Part shown: positions 1 to 9,430 of the stretch, one piece after another
How the letters are laid out: each line of letters starts with the position of its first letter
Numbering within the stretch: the first letter of the stretch is position 1
Source: Terriglobia bacterium
Lineage (GTDB): Bacteria > Acidobacteriota > Terriglobia > Bryobacterales > Bryobacteraceae
Length of the DNA: 64,000 nucleotides
Assembly (NCBI GenBank): GCA_020073265.1
Contig: JAIQFN010000018.1
Span: forward strand, 29,224-93,223
Reading direction: 5' to 3'
The notes under the pieces: model-generated
The model's database searches: none
What the model saw: the letters and a program-made list of their open reading frames with translations, nothing else
Told to the model about the DNA's origin: nothing
Program-made: the position numbers and the translations under genes

Positions 1-2130
1 GATCCGCATGCTGCGAGCCGGTAGCTGCCGGTAGGGAACGTAGGCTTGCGGCTGGATGGTGTCGGTGTCGTTCTGACCCTTGGTGTCTCTCACCACGCCG
101 ACGATGGTCAGAACGTTTCCCAGTTTGGCGCCGTAGCGAATGCGTTTGCCGACGGGGTCTTCGGCCGGCCATTGGCGGCGCGCCATGGCTTGATTGATTA
201 CCGCGACGGGAAGCGAGCCGGCCTGGTCCTGGTCGGAGAACGAGCGCCCGCCCAGCAGCGCGATGCCCAGGGCGTTGAAATAGCCGGGGCTCACGATGTC
301 GAAACGCACGTACGGAAGGTCCGCCGGAGCTGGAGTAGGCCGGCCGTCGACGGCGTATCGCAGGTTGTTGCCGGTGTCGGAGTAGGGAATCAGCACGCCG
401 GCGGCCGCCGACGTTACACCGGGCAGCAGCCGGACTTGTTCCAAAGCCTGAGCGTAAAACGCCTCGACGCGCCTGGGGTCCTGGTACTTCGCGCCGGACA
501 GAGAGATCTGCGCCGCCACAACGCCGTCCGGCTGAAAGCCGGGATCGTTCGAATACATCCGCACCAGGCCCTTGGCCAGCAGGCCCGCGGTCACCAGCAC
601 CACCATCGCCAGCGCTACTTCGAACACGGTGAGGCAGTTCTTGAGCCGTGTGCCTCCGCTGCCCGCGGATGCGCGGGAGGTGGTCTCTTTCAGCCCGTGG
701 TTCACGTCCACAGCCCAGCAACGGAACGCGGGCGCGAAGCCGAATGCCAGTCCGGTGACGAGCGCGATTCCGAAAGTGTAGAGCAACGTGTTGAGGTCGA
801 CTTCCAGGACGCCGGCGTTGGGAAGATATTGGTGGACCTCGGCCGGAATGGCCTGCGCGATCCAATGCACGCCCCAGGTTGCGAACAGGACGCTCAAGGC
901 GCCCGCCATCAGGAACAGCACGAGATTTTCGATCAGAAGCTGGCGCAGCAGGCGCCCGCGCCCGGCCCCGATGGCCAGCCGCACGGCCATTTCCTTTTGT
1001 CTGCTGACGGCGCGTCCCACCACCAGATTGGCGACGTTGCCGCAGGCGATCAGAAGCACGCAGCCCACCAGCCAGAAGACGATGAGAGCCTGCTGGCTTC
1101 CGCCCTGTCTTCCGATCTCATCGCGCAAGGTGTGCAGTTCCACGCTTCGTCCGGCGTTGCTGGCCGGGTACGCGGTTTCCAGGCGGCGGGCCGTCGTTTT
1201 GAGGTACAAGTCAGCTCGGGCGAAGCTCACGCCCGGTTTCAAGCGAGCGATCGCATCCAGATAACGCGAGCGCCGGTTGGCGCGTTCCTCGCCGGTCAGC
1301 GAGAGCGGCATGTAGATGTTCACTCGTCCGAGCAGGGAGAGGTGAAAATTGGGCGGAAGGATCCCGACCACGGTTACTTTTCGCCCGTCGATCTCAAACG
1401 CTTTTCCCGCGATCCCGGGATCGCCGCCGAAGTGGCTTTGCCAAAACTCGTGGCTCAGGATGGCGACCGGTGCCGCATTGGGGCTGTCCTCTTCTGGCAG
1501 GAACCCCCGGCCGATTCGCGGAGCAATGCCCAGAATGCGGAAGAACTCCGGGTTGACCCGCGCGCCGTTCACCTGCTCAGGCTGATCCTCATGCATGAGC
1601 GTGAAAAGCGGAGTCTGCCAGGCACTGACGGCGTCGAAGACTTCGCGGTCGCTGCGCCAGTCATAGAGATCGGCGGCCGCCACCGAGCCGGCCAGCTTCT
1701 GCCTGGTGTCGATCTCGAAAATCGTCACGAGTTGATCCGGGTTCGGGTAGGGCAGCGGCTTCAGTATCCAGGTGTTCACTACGCTGAAGATGGATGTGTT
1801 CGCGCCGATTCCGAGCGCCAGTGTCAACACCGCGATGGCCGCGAAGCCCGGGCTCTTGCGGAGCATTCGCACGGCATAGCGCAGGTCTTGAGTGGTCTCG
1901 TCCAGGAGCCGCAGCCCGCGCGCCTGCCGGCATTCTTCCTTGAGCGGTTCGAGGTTTCCGAATTCGATGCGGGCCTGGCGTTCGGCCTGCTCCCTGGGAA
2001 TGCCGCGGCGGACCAGGTCTTCGGTGTAGATCGAGAGGTGATGGCGTAGCTCGGCGTCCATGTCGCGCTCCATCCGGCGGCGGCTGAAGGCGTCATGGAC
2101 GAGCGAGCTGCAGCGTGCCCAGAGGCTCAT
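1..2130 (-). CDS. ADOP-type ABC transporter permease (C-terminus beyond window edge)
   Basis: Inner-membrane permease of the MacB/FtsX type, in the acidobacterial duplicated orphan permease (ADOP) subclass. The reading frame is open from ATG 2130 to base 1 (710 codons), so roughly the last 100 residues are missing. Residues 1-90 form the soluble helical N-terminus typical of ADOPs ([12 protein letters not shown], then [14 protein letters not shown]). The first membrane helix is near 96-118, followed by a periplasmic MacB-like domain, further helices ([19 protein letters not shown]) and a second permease half. The start overlaps the PadR stop as ATGA, so the two are probably translationally coupled. 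The substrate is unknown; ADOPs usually lack a linked ATPase, and none is seen here. Confidence 0.88.
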   Translation of the reverse strand, partial: MSLWARCSSLVHDAFSRRRMERDMDAELRHHLSIYTEDLVRRGIPREQAERQARIEFGNLEPLKEECRQARGLRLLDETTQDLRYAVRMLRKSPGFAAIAVLTLALGIGANTSIFSVVNTWILKPLPYPNPDQLVTIFEIDTRQKLAGSVAAADLYDWRSDREVFDAVSAWQTPLFTLMHEDQPEQVNGARVNPEFFRILGIAPRIGRGFLPEEDSPNAAPVAILSHEFWQSHFGGDPGIAGKAFEIDGRKVTVVGILPPNFHLSLLGRVNIYMPLSLTGEERANRRSRYLDAIARLKPGVSFARADLYLKTTARRLETAYPASNAGRSVELHTLRDEIGRQGGSQQALIVFWLVGCVLLIACGNVANLVVGRAVSRQKEMAVRLAIGAGRGRLLRQLLIENLVLFLMAGALSVLFATWGVHWIAQAIPAEVHQYLPNAGVLEVDLNTLLYTFGIALVTGLAFGFAPAFRCWAVDVNHGLKETTSRASAGSGGTRLKNCLTVFEVALAMVVLVTAGLLAKGLVRMYSNDPGFQPDGVVAAQISLSGAKYQDPRRVEAFYAQALEQVRLLPGVTSAAAGVLIPYSDTGNNLRYAVDGRPTPAPADLPYVRFDIVSPGYFNALGIALLGGRSFSDQDQAGSLPVAVINQAMARRQWPAEDPVGKRIRYGAKLGNVLTIVGVVRDTKGQNDTDTIQPQAYVPYRQLPARSMRI

Positions 2131-2468
2131 GATTTTTCCGGAAGGGCTTTCAGCACGCCCAAGACACCGTCGCTCAGCCGCTTCCAGTTGTCGGTCTCGG
2201 CCTTCAACTGGCGGCGCCCTTCGGCGGTGAGGCGGTAATACTTGGCCTTGCGGTTGTTTTCGCTTTCGCCCCAATCGGCTTTGATCAATCCGCGGTGCTC
2301 CAGCCGGTACAGGGCGGGGTAGAGCGAGCCTTGCTGGATCAGCAGGCGTCCCTCGGACAATTGCTGGATGCGCAGCAGGATTCCGTAGCCGTGCATCGCT
2401 TCGAGCGAAACCGATTTCAGGATCAGCATGTCGAGCGTGCCTTGCAGCAGGTCGGGTTGTTTGCTCAT
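2127..2468 (-). CDS. PadR family transcriptional regulator
   Basis: A 113-residue protein with the PadR winged-helix fold ([14 protein letters not shown] near residue 7, [29 protein letters not shown] as the recognition helix and wing, [12 protein letters not shown]). It has only a short C-terminal dimerisation helix, as in the acidobacterial PadR group. ATGA overlaps link it to the DUF4097 gene upstream and the ADOP permease downstream, so all three lie in one transcription unit. PadR proteins normally repress their own operon in response to small molecules. Two matching palindromes flank the operon promoter at 3242-3296, which suggests autoregulation. Confidence 0.93.
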   Translation of the reverse strand: MSKQPDLLQGTLDMLILKSVSLEAMHGYGILLRIQQLSEGRLLIQQGSLYPALYRLEHRGLIKADWGESENNRKAKYYRLTAEGRRQLKAETDNWKRLSDGVLGVLKALPEKS

Positions 2469-3229
2469 TGGGCCTCCACCCGGATCCTGCCGCGCTCGGT
2501 GCTGAGTCTCAAAGCGGGGCCTCCGCCGTTCACGGTTCCTTCAACGTCGCCGCCGGAATGCCGCGACAGGTGGGCCATAACGGGAAAATCGGATTCGATG
2601 GAGCTGCGGCGGTCCAGTTGCGCGTGCAGCTCGAAGCGGCTGTCCTTGGGCAAACGCAACTGGATGGAGCCGCGATGCGTTTCCACCCGGCTGGCACCCG
2701 TGAAGGCGGCGAAGTCTATGTGGGCGTCGCCGCGATGGGTGGTCAGATACAGCGGCCCCCGCAGGCGCTCGATGCGCGTGGCGCCACGGTGGGTGTTTAT
2801 GTCGAGTGCGGCGGAAAGATCGCGGATCTGCAGATCGGAGCGCCGATCGTGGATGGAGAGCCGGGCGGTTCGCGGCATGCGAATCGAGTACACGACGCCG
2901 GGGTTGGTTCCGGAGATGTCGTTGCAGCACGAACGCAGGTACCGGGTGGCGATGCGTAGAGAGTCCCCGGACGAGTCGATTTCGATCTCGGTGGCGTCGA
3001 ACAGGCTGCGATCGGTGGCGGACGAGCCGGCGGCCTCGATTCGCGCATTGATCTCCACTTCCGGGCGATCCCAGGTGGTGACCTGAACCGATCCCTTGAA
3101 GGTGTCCAGATGGACCGAGCCGGTTGAGCTCAGGGCCACGGTTCGATTGACACTCTTGGAATCGGCCGCGGAGGCGCTGGAAGCGGCCAGCAGGGCCACC
3201 GCGATCAGGGGAGCAGCGAATCTGGCCAC
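2465..3229 (-). CDS. Secreted DUF4097 (putative adhesin-like beta-helix) protein
   Basis: A 254-residue exported protein. Residues 1-22 form a signal peptide ending near ASSASAA. The remainder is a run of short beta-strand repeats ([54 protein letters not shown]) characteristic of DUF4097. It contains a lone CC pair (RSCCND). It is the first gene of the padR-ADOP operon and its stop overlaps the padR start. Function is unknown; in this setting it could be a periplasmic partner or sensor for the permease, which is inference from position only. Confidence 0.8.
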   Translation of the reverse strand: MARFAAPLIAVALLAASSASAADSKSVNRTVALSSTGSVHLDTFKGSVQVTTWDRPEVEINARIEAAGSSATDRSLFDATEIEIDSSGDSLRIATRYLRSCCNDISGTNPGVVYSIRMPRTARLSIHDRRSDLQIRDLSAALDINTHRGATRIERLRGPLYLTTHRGDAHIDFAAFTGASRVETHRGSIQLRLPKDSRFELHAQLDRRSSIESDFPVMAHLSRHSGGDVEGTVNGGGPALRLSTERGRIRVEAQ

Positions 3230-3241
3230 GTTTCGACGACC

Positions 3242-3296
3242 TCCTAGACGATCTAGGAAGGATTGTACGCGTTACTCTCCTAGATTGTCAAGGAGA
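3242..3296 (-). promoter_or_regulatory. Promoter of the DUF4097-padR-ADOP operon with two putative PadR operators
   Basis: Read on the minus strand, TTGACA (3286-3291) and TACAAT (3262-3267) are separated by 18 bp, a good sigma70-type promoter ahead of the gene starting at 3229. Two related palindromes overlap it. TCCTAGA-CGA-TCTAGGA (3242-3258) is perfect and sits at the expected transcription start. TCTCCTAGA-TTG-TCAAGGAGA (3276-3296) has one mismatch and covers the -35 box. Both share the CTAGA core and 3-bp spacer, as expected for a dimeric PadR repressor. The operator assignment is inference from symmetry and position. Confidence 0.7.
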
Positions 3297-3351
3297 AATC
3301 GAAGCGGGCGTGGGAAGCCCTTAGCTTTAGTTTTGCGCAGCTCGAGACCAA

Positions 3352-4116
3352 TCACGCGAGTACGACGAGTTGTTCCTTGCCGACTGACAATTTGGTCGGC
3401 TCGGGTGCGCGAACGGGCATCTCATCCCATGTTCTACCGTCAAGGGCGCGACCCGTCTTGGACTTGAACACTCCTCCCCACTGTTTGAAGAAGAAAGGAA
3501 CTCGCGCGTGGATGCAGCGGTCTCGAACCTCGCGGACCCATTCCGGCTTCATTGGGCGCGCGCCTGGCCCTGATTCGCCTCCCACAATCACCCAATCAAT
3601 CCCGCGAAGGTTGAGCTTGGTTAATTGTCCCAATAGAGGTTCGATGCTGAGGAACTTGATACGGGCACCGGTTTCTCGCAGATGGTCTACGCGGTAGAGG
3701 TAGTCCTCATTTTCGACGCTGACGCCCATCCATATCTGCGGCTGCCACTTGAGGAGCGGGTTCAATTCGAGTAGTCGGTCGGATCGCTTTGTGAGAATTT
3801 GGTACTGGTGCCAGTTGGCTCGCCGCATAACATCAAAGATCGTCGTGATGTACGCAGTGGGCACGTCAAGATGAAAGAGATCACTCATGCTGTTAACGAA
3901 GACGCGACGAGGTAGGCGCCAGCGCAGGGGGTGGTCGAGCATATGCGGCTGCAACGTGACATCGAACCCCTTGCGATAGTTCTCTTGACCCATCGCCTGC
4001 AAGCGACGCGCGAGACGCTCCGCGTAACAGAACTTACACCCGGGACTGATCTTAGAACAACCGGTGACGGGATTCCAGGTTGCGTCTGTCCATTCGATAT
4101 GGGAACTAGTCGCCAT
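3352..4116 (-). CDS. Three-Cys-motif Gp37/Gp68 family protein (DUF5131)
   Basis: A 254-residue protein of the phage Gp37/Gp68 (DUF5131) family. The N-terminus [20 protein letters not shown] is followed by Cys20, Cys27 and Cys30 (C-x6-C-x2-C), the cluster-like three-Cys motif that names the family. Later signatures are [54 protein letters not shown] and [10 protein letters not shown]. The fold resembles radical-SAM-type barrels but the biochemical function is not established. Its ATG directly abuts the tcmP stop, so it is the second gene of a two-gene operon. Base composition is clearly lower in GC than the flanking genes, suggesting transfer. Confidence 0.9.
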   Translation of the reverse strand: MATSSHIEWTDATWNPVTGCSKISPGCKFCYAERLARRLQAMGQENYRKGFDVTLQPHMLDHPLRWRLPRRVFVNSMSDLFHLDVPTAYITTIFDVMRRANWHQYQILTKRSDRLLELNPLLKWQPQIWMGVSVENEDYLYRVDHLRETGARIKFLSIEPLLGQLTKLNLRGIDWVIVGGESGPGARPMKPEWVREVRDRCIHARVPFFFKQWGGVFKSKTGRALDGRTWDEMPVRAPEPTKLSVGKEQLVVLA

Positions 4117-4962
4117 TCAGAGACCCTGCGAGCGTCTGTATTTCTCAAAGATCTCGCCAACAATCTTGTGTCCAGTTTTGTTGGGAGATGCAAAGAAGAG
4201 GTAGTAGATAGTTGCGCCGATATCATTGAGGAATGGCAGGGGAGGTGGAACAAATTCAAAGCCTGCTACTTCTTTCAGACGCTTCCGATAAGCTTCTGCG
4301 ATCTTGGCGTTCGAGTCTGCTAACTTCACTTGGGTGTCGGTTCCAAAAAGAGTAGTCTGCGAGGTGTAGATCACCGTCCGCCACGACTCGTCTCCCCAAA
4401 ACCGATTCATTCGTTCAACTTGACTCGCCAGCGCTTTCTCCGGGTGATGCAGCAGAACGTTCATATTCATGTCCATCACCATGAAGTTCAGAAATATTTC
4501 GGCCGACTTGAGTTCGCCCAGCGATTGCACAAGACCCCAATGAATATCAATGCCGTAAGGGTCAAGAAAGCAGAGTGCGCGCTTATAGTCTTGGCGTCGT
4601 GCACGAGGAAGAATATCGGGAACGACTTGGTTGCAGTCTCCCTCATGGACGTGAACATCCCTGCGATCGGGGGCGTAGCTGCGGAGCTGCGCGACTCTAG
4701 CAGGGTCTTTATCAATGAAGTGATATTCCTTGAACGGTGGCACAGTGTTTAGGGCGATCAACGGGCTGCCTTGAATAACGTCTCCCGTGGCTCGCGACTC
4801 GTGCAGGCCGAATCCTGCAAACCCATCGATGTAGAGATGATAAAAGTTGTAGCCGGTTACGAGCTTCGAATAGGCAGGCAGGTAGTCCCGGATGATCGCG
4901 AGTTTGACCTCGGACCATAACCCAACGGGATCCATCTTAGCCGCCACGTATGTAGTCCCCAC
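4117..4962 (-). CDS. tcmP: Three-Cys-motif partner protein TcmP
   Basis: A 281-residue protein of the TcmP family, known as the recurrent neighbour of three-Cys-motif Gp37/Gp68 proteins. Visible motifs are YIDGFAGFG (44-52), FIDKDP (82-87), HEGDCN (106-111) and FLDPYG (132-137). Their order and spacing resemble a Rossmann-fold SAM-dependent methyltransferase (motif I, acidic motif II, DPPY-like motif IV), so nucleic-acid methylation is a reasonable but unproven guess. The C-terminal part (PFLNDIGATIYYLFFASPN, GHKIVGEIFEKYR) is typical of the family. It is the first gene of the pair. Low GC and a moderately A/T-rich codon choice set it apart from its neighbours. Confidence 0.88.
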   Translation of the reverse strand: MGTTYVAAKMDPVGLWSEVKLAIIRDYLPAYSKLVTGYNFYHLYIDGFAGFGLHESRATGDVIQGSPLIALNTVPPFKEYHFIDKDPARVAQLRSYAPDRRDVHVHEGDCNQVVPDILPRARRQDYKRALCFLDPYGIDIHWGLVQSLGELKSAEIFLNFMVMDMNMNVLLHHPEKALASQVERMNRFWGDESWRTVIYTSQTTLFGTDTQVKLADSNAKIAEAYRKRLKEVAGFEFVPPPLPFLNDIGATIYYLFFASPNKTGHKIVGEIFEKYRRSQGL

Positions 4963-5008
4963 AACAAGACTTTATCGAAATATTCGAGCCATCAAGGGGC
5001 GATTGAAG

Positions 5009-5047
5009 CCATCGCCCGTTCCTCAGAGATCACCGCTCGGGCGATGG
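5009..5047 (-). terminator. 10-bp inverted repeat between the tcm pair and pntB
   Basis: CCATCGCCCG (5009-5018) and CGGGCGATGG (5038-5047) are perfect complements around a 19-base loop. It lies 37 bp downstream of the pntB stop on the minus strand. There is no T-tract, so terminator function is uncertain; it could equally mark the boundary of the inserted low-GC pair. Confidence 0.3.
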
Positions 5048-5083
5048 GTGATTCTTAACAGCACGATCGTTCTGGTCTCCCAC

Positions 5084-6484
5084 TTACGCCGCGCGCGCGA
5101 TGGCCGATAGTTCTTTCACCAGGCTCGACACGAAGGCCTTCGCGTCGCCGAACAACATGAGCGTGTTGGGCATGTAGTACAGGTCGTTGTCGATCCCGGC
5201 GAACCCGGGGTTCATACTGCGCTTGATCACCATCACGGTGCGGGCCTTGTAGGCCTGGATGATGGGCATCCCCGCGATGGGACTTTTCGGATCCGTCTCG
5301 GCCACCGGATTGACGACGTCGTTGGCGCCGATGATGAGCGCCACGTCGACATTGGCCATTTCGGGATTGATGTCGTCCATCTCGCGCAGCTTGTCGTAGG
5401 GCACGTCCGCCTCCGCCAGCAGCACGTTCATGTGTCCGGGCATGCGGCCGGCCACCGGGTGGATGGCGAACTCGACACTGACGCCGCGCTTGGTGAGCAC
5501 GTCGAACATTTCACGCAGCTTGTGCTGGGCCTGCGCCACCGCCATGCCGTAGCCGGGGATCACGACGACGTTGCGCGCCGAGTCCAGGATCTGCGCGGCT
5601 TCTTCGGCGCTGGCCGAACGATAAGGCCGGGCTTCCGACGAGGCCACGGTGGTCTGGAGCTGGCCGAAAGCGCCAAACAGCACGTTGCTGAACGAGCGGT
5701 TCATGGCGCGGCACATGATGATCGACAGAATAAAGCCCGACGAGCCGTCCAGTGCGCCCGCCACGATCAGCAGCTTGTTGTTGAGGACGAATCCCATGGC
5801 GCTGGCCGAAAGGCCCGCGTAGGAGTTGAGCAGCGCGATCACGGTGGGCATGTCGGCGCCGCCGATCGGGATGATTAGCAGAACGCCGAATGTCAGGGCC
5901 AGAACGGTGAAAACCGGAAACAACACGGTGCGCTCCGGCGAGATGATCAGCGCCAGCCCGATGCCCGCCGCCGCGGCGAAGACTCCCAGGTTGACGAAAT
6001 TCTGTCCTTTATAAGTGATGGGCCGCTGCGGAAGCACCTCCTGGAGTTTTCCGAAGGCCATCATGCTGGCCGTGAAGGTCAAGAAGCCGAGCAGCGTCTC
6101 GATGATCAAGGCCGTCATCTCGACCGAGGTCAGCGCCGGGCCTTGGTTGATGCCTTTGTAGTACTCGGCGGTTCCGATCAGCGCCGATGCCAGTGCGCCG
6201 CAAGCGTGCGAAAACGCGGTTCGCTGAGGAACGGCGGTCATCGGCATGATGTAGGCGATGGGAATACCCACGGCCGTGCCGAGCACAAACGCCACCAGGA
6301 TCCACTGGTATTGGACTACTTCAAACCGAAGCAGTGTGCCGACCACGGCCAGCAGCATGCCGATCTCGCCGACGATGACGCCCCGCCGCGCCGTGGCGGG
6401 CGAGTTCAACCACTTGATGGCCAGGATGAACCCGATGGCCGCCAGCATGTAAAGAAGCGGAAGAATCGTTTCGTCCAGTTTCAT
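5084..6484 (-). CDS. pntB: NAD(P) transhydrogenase subunit beta
   Basis: Membrane subunit of proton-translocating transhydrogenase, carrying the NADP(H)-binding domain III (466 residues, the usual length). Residues 1-270 hold about nine membrane helices (LPLLYMLAAIGFILAIKWL, AVPQRTAFSHACGALASALIG, LTFGVLLIIPIGGADMP). Domain III begins near 285, with the fingerprint VVVIPGYGMAVAQAQ at 306-320, then AIHPVAGRMPGHMNVLLAEA, GANDVVNP and MNPGFAGIDNDLYY. The frame stays open upstream into pntAB, but the start at 6484 (MKLDETILPLL) is chosen because it gives the family N-terminus and an ATGA overlap with the pntAB stop. Confidence 0.96.
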   Translation of the reverse strand: MKLDETILPLLYMLAAIGFILAIKWLNSPATARRGVIVGEIGMLLAVVGTLLRFEVVQYQWILVAFVLGTAVGIPIAYIMPMTAVPQRTAFSHACGALASALIGTAEYYKGINQGPALTSVEMTALIIETLLGFLTFTASMMAFGKLQEVLPQRPITYKGQNFVNLGVFAAAAGIGLALIISPERTVLFPVFTVLALTFGVLLIIPIGGADMPTVIALLNSYAGLSASAMGFVLNNKLLIVAGALDGSSGFILSIIMCRAMNRSFSNVLFGAFGQLQTTVASSEARPYRSASAEEAAQILDSARNVVVIPGYGMAVAQAQHKLREMFDVLTKRGVSVEFAIHPVAGRMPGHMNVLLAEADVPYDKLREMDDINPEMANVDVALIIGANDVVNPVAETDPKSPIAGMPIIQAYKARTVMVIKRSMNPGFAGIDNDLYYMPNTLMLFGDAKAFVSSLVKELSAIARAA

Positions 6485-6777
6485 TTCTTTGCAGGCTCCC
6501 GTTTCTTGAACATCTTGAGCATGCGGTCGGTAATCAGGTAACCGCTGACCACGTTGAGGACCGCGAGGAACACCGCCGAGAAACCCAGGATGCGCGAAAG
6601 CGTGCTGGCTTCCTTCTCGCCCGTAAGCAGGATGGCTCCGACCACGGTGATGGCCGAGATCGCGTTGGTCAACGACATCAGCGGCGTGTGCAGCATCGGA
6701 GACACACCGCGAATGAGCTGAAAGCCTAAGAAGGCGGCCAGCATGAATACCCACAGGTCAAATTCATAAGCTCCCAT
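6481..6777 (-). CDS. pntAB: NAD(P) transhydrogenase subunit alpha part 2
   Basis: A 98-residue membrane protein equal to the C-terminal membrane part of the alpha subunit. It has three to four helices: LWVFMLAAFLGFQLI, the conserved PLMSLTNAISAITVVGAILL loop and helix, and ILGFSAVFLAVLNVVSGYLIT. It ends in a basic tail, KMFKKREPAKK. In this three-gene arrangement the NAD-binding and membrane parts of alpha are separate polypeptides, as in Rhodospirillum. It lies 4 bp downstream of pntAA and overlaps pntB by 4 bases. Confidence 0.95.
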   Translation of the reverse strand: MGAYEFDLWVFMLAAFLGFQLIRGVSPMLHTPLMSLTNAISAITVVGAILLTGEKEASTLSRILGFSAVFLAVLNVVSGYLITDRMLKMFKKREPAKK

Positions 6778-6781
6778 TGCG

Positions 6782-7963
6782 TTACCTTCCTTCCCCGGCT
6801 CGCACCGGAGCGAGACCCAACCGTTCGATCACGCGTGCGTTGACGACTTCCTTGCCGGAGGTGACCAGCGTCTCGCGAATGATCTCGTCTTCCCGGTTGA
6901 TGGTCAGCTCGCCGTTCTTCACCATGAGCTTGAGGAGCGACACCACGTTCGAGGAGTACATCTGGCTGGCGTGATAGGGCACCGTCGATGCAAGATTGAG
7001 CGGCCCCAGGATGTTGACGCCGTTGTGGACGATGGTCTGGCCCGGATGCGTGAGCTCGCAGTTGCCTCCTCGCTCGGCCGCGATGTCCACGATGACCGAT
7101 CCGGGTTGCAGGGCTTTCACCATCTCCGCCGTCAGCAGAATGGGCGCCTTCTGGCCGGGAACAGCGGCGGTGGTGATCACCACGTCCTGCTCGCGCAGCA
7201 CCTCGGTGAGCAGCTCGCGCTGGCGGCGATAGAATTCTTCGCCCATGGCCTTGGCGTATCCGCCCTTGTCTTCGGCGCCGCCGGCCTCGATATTCAGCAC
7301 CACGAATTTCGCGCCCAGGCTCTCGATTTGTTCCTTGACCGCGCTGCGGATGTCATAGGCGGAGACCACGGCGCCCAGCCGCCGCGCGCTGGCGATCGCC
7401 TGCAGACCCGCCACGCCCGCGCCCAGGATGAACACCCTGGCGGCGGTGACTGTTCCGGCGGCGGTCATGAGCATGGGAAACATTTTGGGCAGCGTGGTGG
7501 CGGCCAGCAGGACGGCGCGGTAGCCGGCGATGGTGGCCATCGACGACAGCGCGTCCATGCTCTGTGCGCGCGTGATTCGCGGTACCAGCTCCATCGCGAA
7601 GAACGACACGCCGGCGCGAGCCAGGTCCGGAACTTCGCGCGCGGCGGTGAGCGGTTCGCCGAAGCCAATCAGGATTTGCCCCGAGCGGAGCAGGCTCAGG
7701 TCGCTGCGACCCGCGTCGGGATTGGCGCCCAGCGTCCGAACCTGAGCGATGATGTCGGACTGTCCGAATACCTCGGAGCGGCTGGCCAGCCGAGCGCCTC
7801 GCGCCGCATACAGCTCGTCCGGGAAGCCAGCCTCGGTACCGGCCGATTGCTCGACCACCACGCTGGCGCCCAGTTTGCTCAACGCCTCGCAGGCGCGCGG
7901 AATCAGCGCAACGCGCCGCTCACCGGGGAAGCTTTCCCGCGGTACTCCTATGGTCACAGGCAA
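6782..7963 (-). CDS. pntAA: NAD(P) transhydrogenase subunit alpha part 1 (NAD-binding domain I)
   Basis: A 393-residue soluble domain I, homologous to alanine dehydrogenase. It begins TIGVPRESFPGERRVALIP. The NAD-binding fingerprint FILGAGVAGLQAIASARRLGA lies near 178-198, with AYDIR following as the beta2 end. VITTAAVPGQKAP and SVIVDIAAERGGNCELT are conserved. First gene of the pntAA-pntAB-pntB operon, which transfers hydride from NADH to NADP+ using the proton gradient. The upstream region to 8188 is about 225 bp and shared with a divergent gene; no clear promoter was picked out in it. Confidence 0.96.
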   Translation of the reverse strand: MPVTIGVPRESFPGERRVALIPRACEALSKLGASVVVEQSAGTEAGFPDELYAARGARLASRSEVFGQSDIIAQVRTLGANPDAGRSDLSLLRSGQILIGFGEPLTAAREVPDLARAGVSFFAMELVPRITRAQSMDALSSMATIAGYRAVLLAATTLPKMFPMLMTAAGTVTAARVFILGAGVAGLQAIASARRLGAVVSAYDIRSAVKEQIESLGAKFVVLNIEAGGAEDKGGYAKAMGEEFYRRQRELLTEVLREQDVVITTAAVPGQKAPILLTAEMVKALQPGSVIVDIAAERGGNCELTHPGQTIVHNGVNILGPLNLASTVPYHASQMYSSNVVSLLKLMVKNGELTINREDEIIRETLVTSGKEVVNARVIERLGLAPVRAGEGR

Positions 7964-8188
7964 AGCGCTACCTCCATATGGAAGGTCGTTCGGAAACTCG
8001 TGTATGCCGCCTCACGACGAGCCGTCAAGGCATCCGGGAGCAGACAGATTTCCTAATAGCCCTGTTAGAGATCATACTCTCAATTCGGGGAGCTTGCCGA
8101 CCAGCCACGGCCTGCGGCCCCGAAGCTAAATGCTCGCGAGACTTTGCACAAGTAATCGATGTACCATATTACGACTTGGACTCTCCGT

Positions 8189-9427
8189 ATGCGGCTGCTG
8201 CTTTTTGTGGAGACCGTTACTCTCGTTGCGGGAGGGTGGTCCGTTCTCGGCGCCAGCGTCGTTTTTGAAAAGGACGTCAAACCGATCCTGCGCAAACGCT
8301 GCTACGGATGCCACGGTCCCGAGCAGCAGATGGGGTCGTTCCGGTTGGATCGGCGCGAGCGAGCCATGGTGGCGGGACGCGGCGAGCCGGCCATCGTGCC
8401 CGGATTCTCGGTGCAGAGCCTCATGTACCGGCGCATCAGCGGAAACAGCATGGGGCCTCAAATGCCGCTTACCGGACCGCTGAGCGCCGAGGAGATCGCG
8501 ACCATCAAGGCCTGGATCGACCAAGGGGCCAAGTGGCCCGACGAGCCGACGCCGCAACCAGCCTGGCAGGCAGAACCGCGGCTCGACCGTCTCTTTGAAC
8601 AGTTCCGGCAGGGCAACTTTTCGAAGCTGCGCGCGGCGGTGGTGGCCGACCCTGCGCTGGCGAAAGCAAGAAACGGAAAAGGCGCAACGCTGTTGATGCA
8701 AGCGGCGGTTTATGGACGCGCCGACGACGTCCGCTGGTTGCTCGCCCAGGGAGCCGATCCCAATGTGGCTGATGCCGCTGGGGGAACGCCTCTGATGCTG
8801 GCTCTTGAAGACGCCGCAAAAGTGCGCGCGTTGCTGGAAGGCGGAGCCAATGTGAATGCCCGATCCGGGGATGGGCAGACCGCGATGCTGATCGCGCTCG
8901 AAGAGGCTTGCGGAGCCGACGTTGTGAAATTGCTGCTGGAGCATGGCGCCAAGGCGACGCCGGACGACGGCACGGACCCGCTGGTGATGGCGGCGCGCAA
9001 CGGCGATCCGGAAACGATGAAGCTGCTCGCCAGGGCGCGCGATGGCAAGTATCCAGCCGGTGCGCTAACCGGCGCGGCGTTCATGGATTGCATGGCCTGC
9101 GTCGAGCTGGTGCTCGAACAAGGCGTCAGCAAAACGCTCGCCAGCAACGCGCTGCAGGTTGCGGCCACCACCGGCCGAATCGCAGTGCTGAAGATGCTGC
9201 TGGCGGCCGGCGCCGACGCCAATGTCACCGACGCCAACGGCACTTCGGCTCTCATGCGGGCGGCTTACTCGGACTACGCCGAGGTGGATCGCGTGAAGCT
9301 TCTGCTCGAGCACGGCGCGGACATCAATGCGCGCGACGCCAACGCGGACACGGCGCTGCGGATCGCCAGGCGTAAAGGCGACACGAAGGTGGTGGCGCTG
9401 CTCGTCGCCGCCGGGGCTAAGGAATAG
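8189..9427 (+). CDS. Secreted single-haem cytochrome module fused to ankyrin repeats
   Basis: A 412-residue exported protein. Residues 1-21 look like a signal peptide. Residues 25-120 form a planctomycete-type cytochrome c domain (PSCyt1): FEKDVKPILRKRCYGCHGPE with CxxCH at 38-42, then RLDRRERAMVAGRGEPAIVPG and a distal MPLTGPLSAEEIATIKAWID containing a possible Met ligand. From about 145 onward there are seven or so ankyrin repeats (GATLLMQAAVYGRADDVRWLLAQGAD; LKMLLAAGADANVTDANG; LLLEHGADINARD). ATG 8189 is preferred over an in-frame ATG at 8159 because it starts the signal peptide. It lies 3 bp before the CxxCH protein downstream and is probably cotranscribed with it. Confidence 0.82.
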   Translation: MRLLLFVETVTLVAGGWSVLGASVVFEKDVKPILRKRCYGCHGPEQQMGSFRLDRRERAMVAGRGEPAIVPGFSVQSLMYRRISGNSMGPQMPLTGPLSAEEIATIKAWIDQGAKWPDEPTPQPAWQAEPRLDRLFEQFRQGNFSKLRAAVVADPALAKARNGKGATLLMQAAVYGRADDVRWLLAQGADPNVADAAGGTPLMLALEDAAKVRALLEGGANVNARSGDGQTAMLIALEEACGADVVKLLLEHGAKATPDDGTDPLVMAARNGDPETMKLLARARDGKYPAGALTGAAFMDCMACVELVLEQGVSKTLASNALQVAATTGRIAVLKMLLAAGADANVTDANGTSALMRAAYSDYAEVDRVKLLLEHGADINARDANADTALRIARRKGDTKVVALLVAAGAKE

Positions 9428-9430
9428 AGT

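Noticed and set aside
46..2049. Long open frame on the plus strand (667 codons)
   Set aside because: It is the complement of the ADOP permease, whose minus-strand frame gives clear family motifs. The plus-strand translation is low-complexity His/Gln/Arg-rich and matches nothing recognisable.
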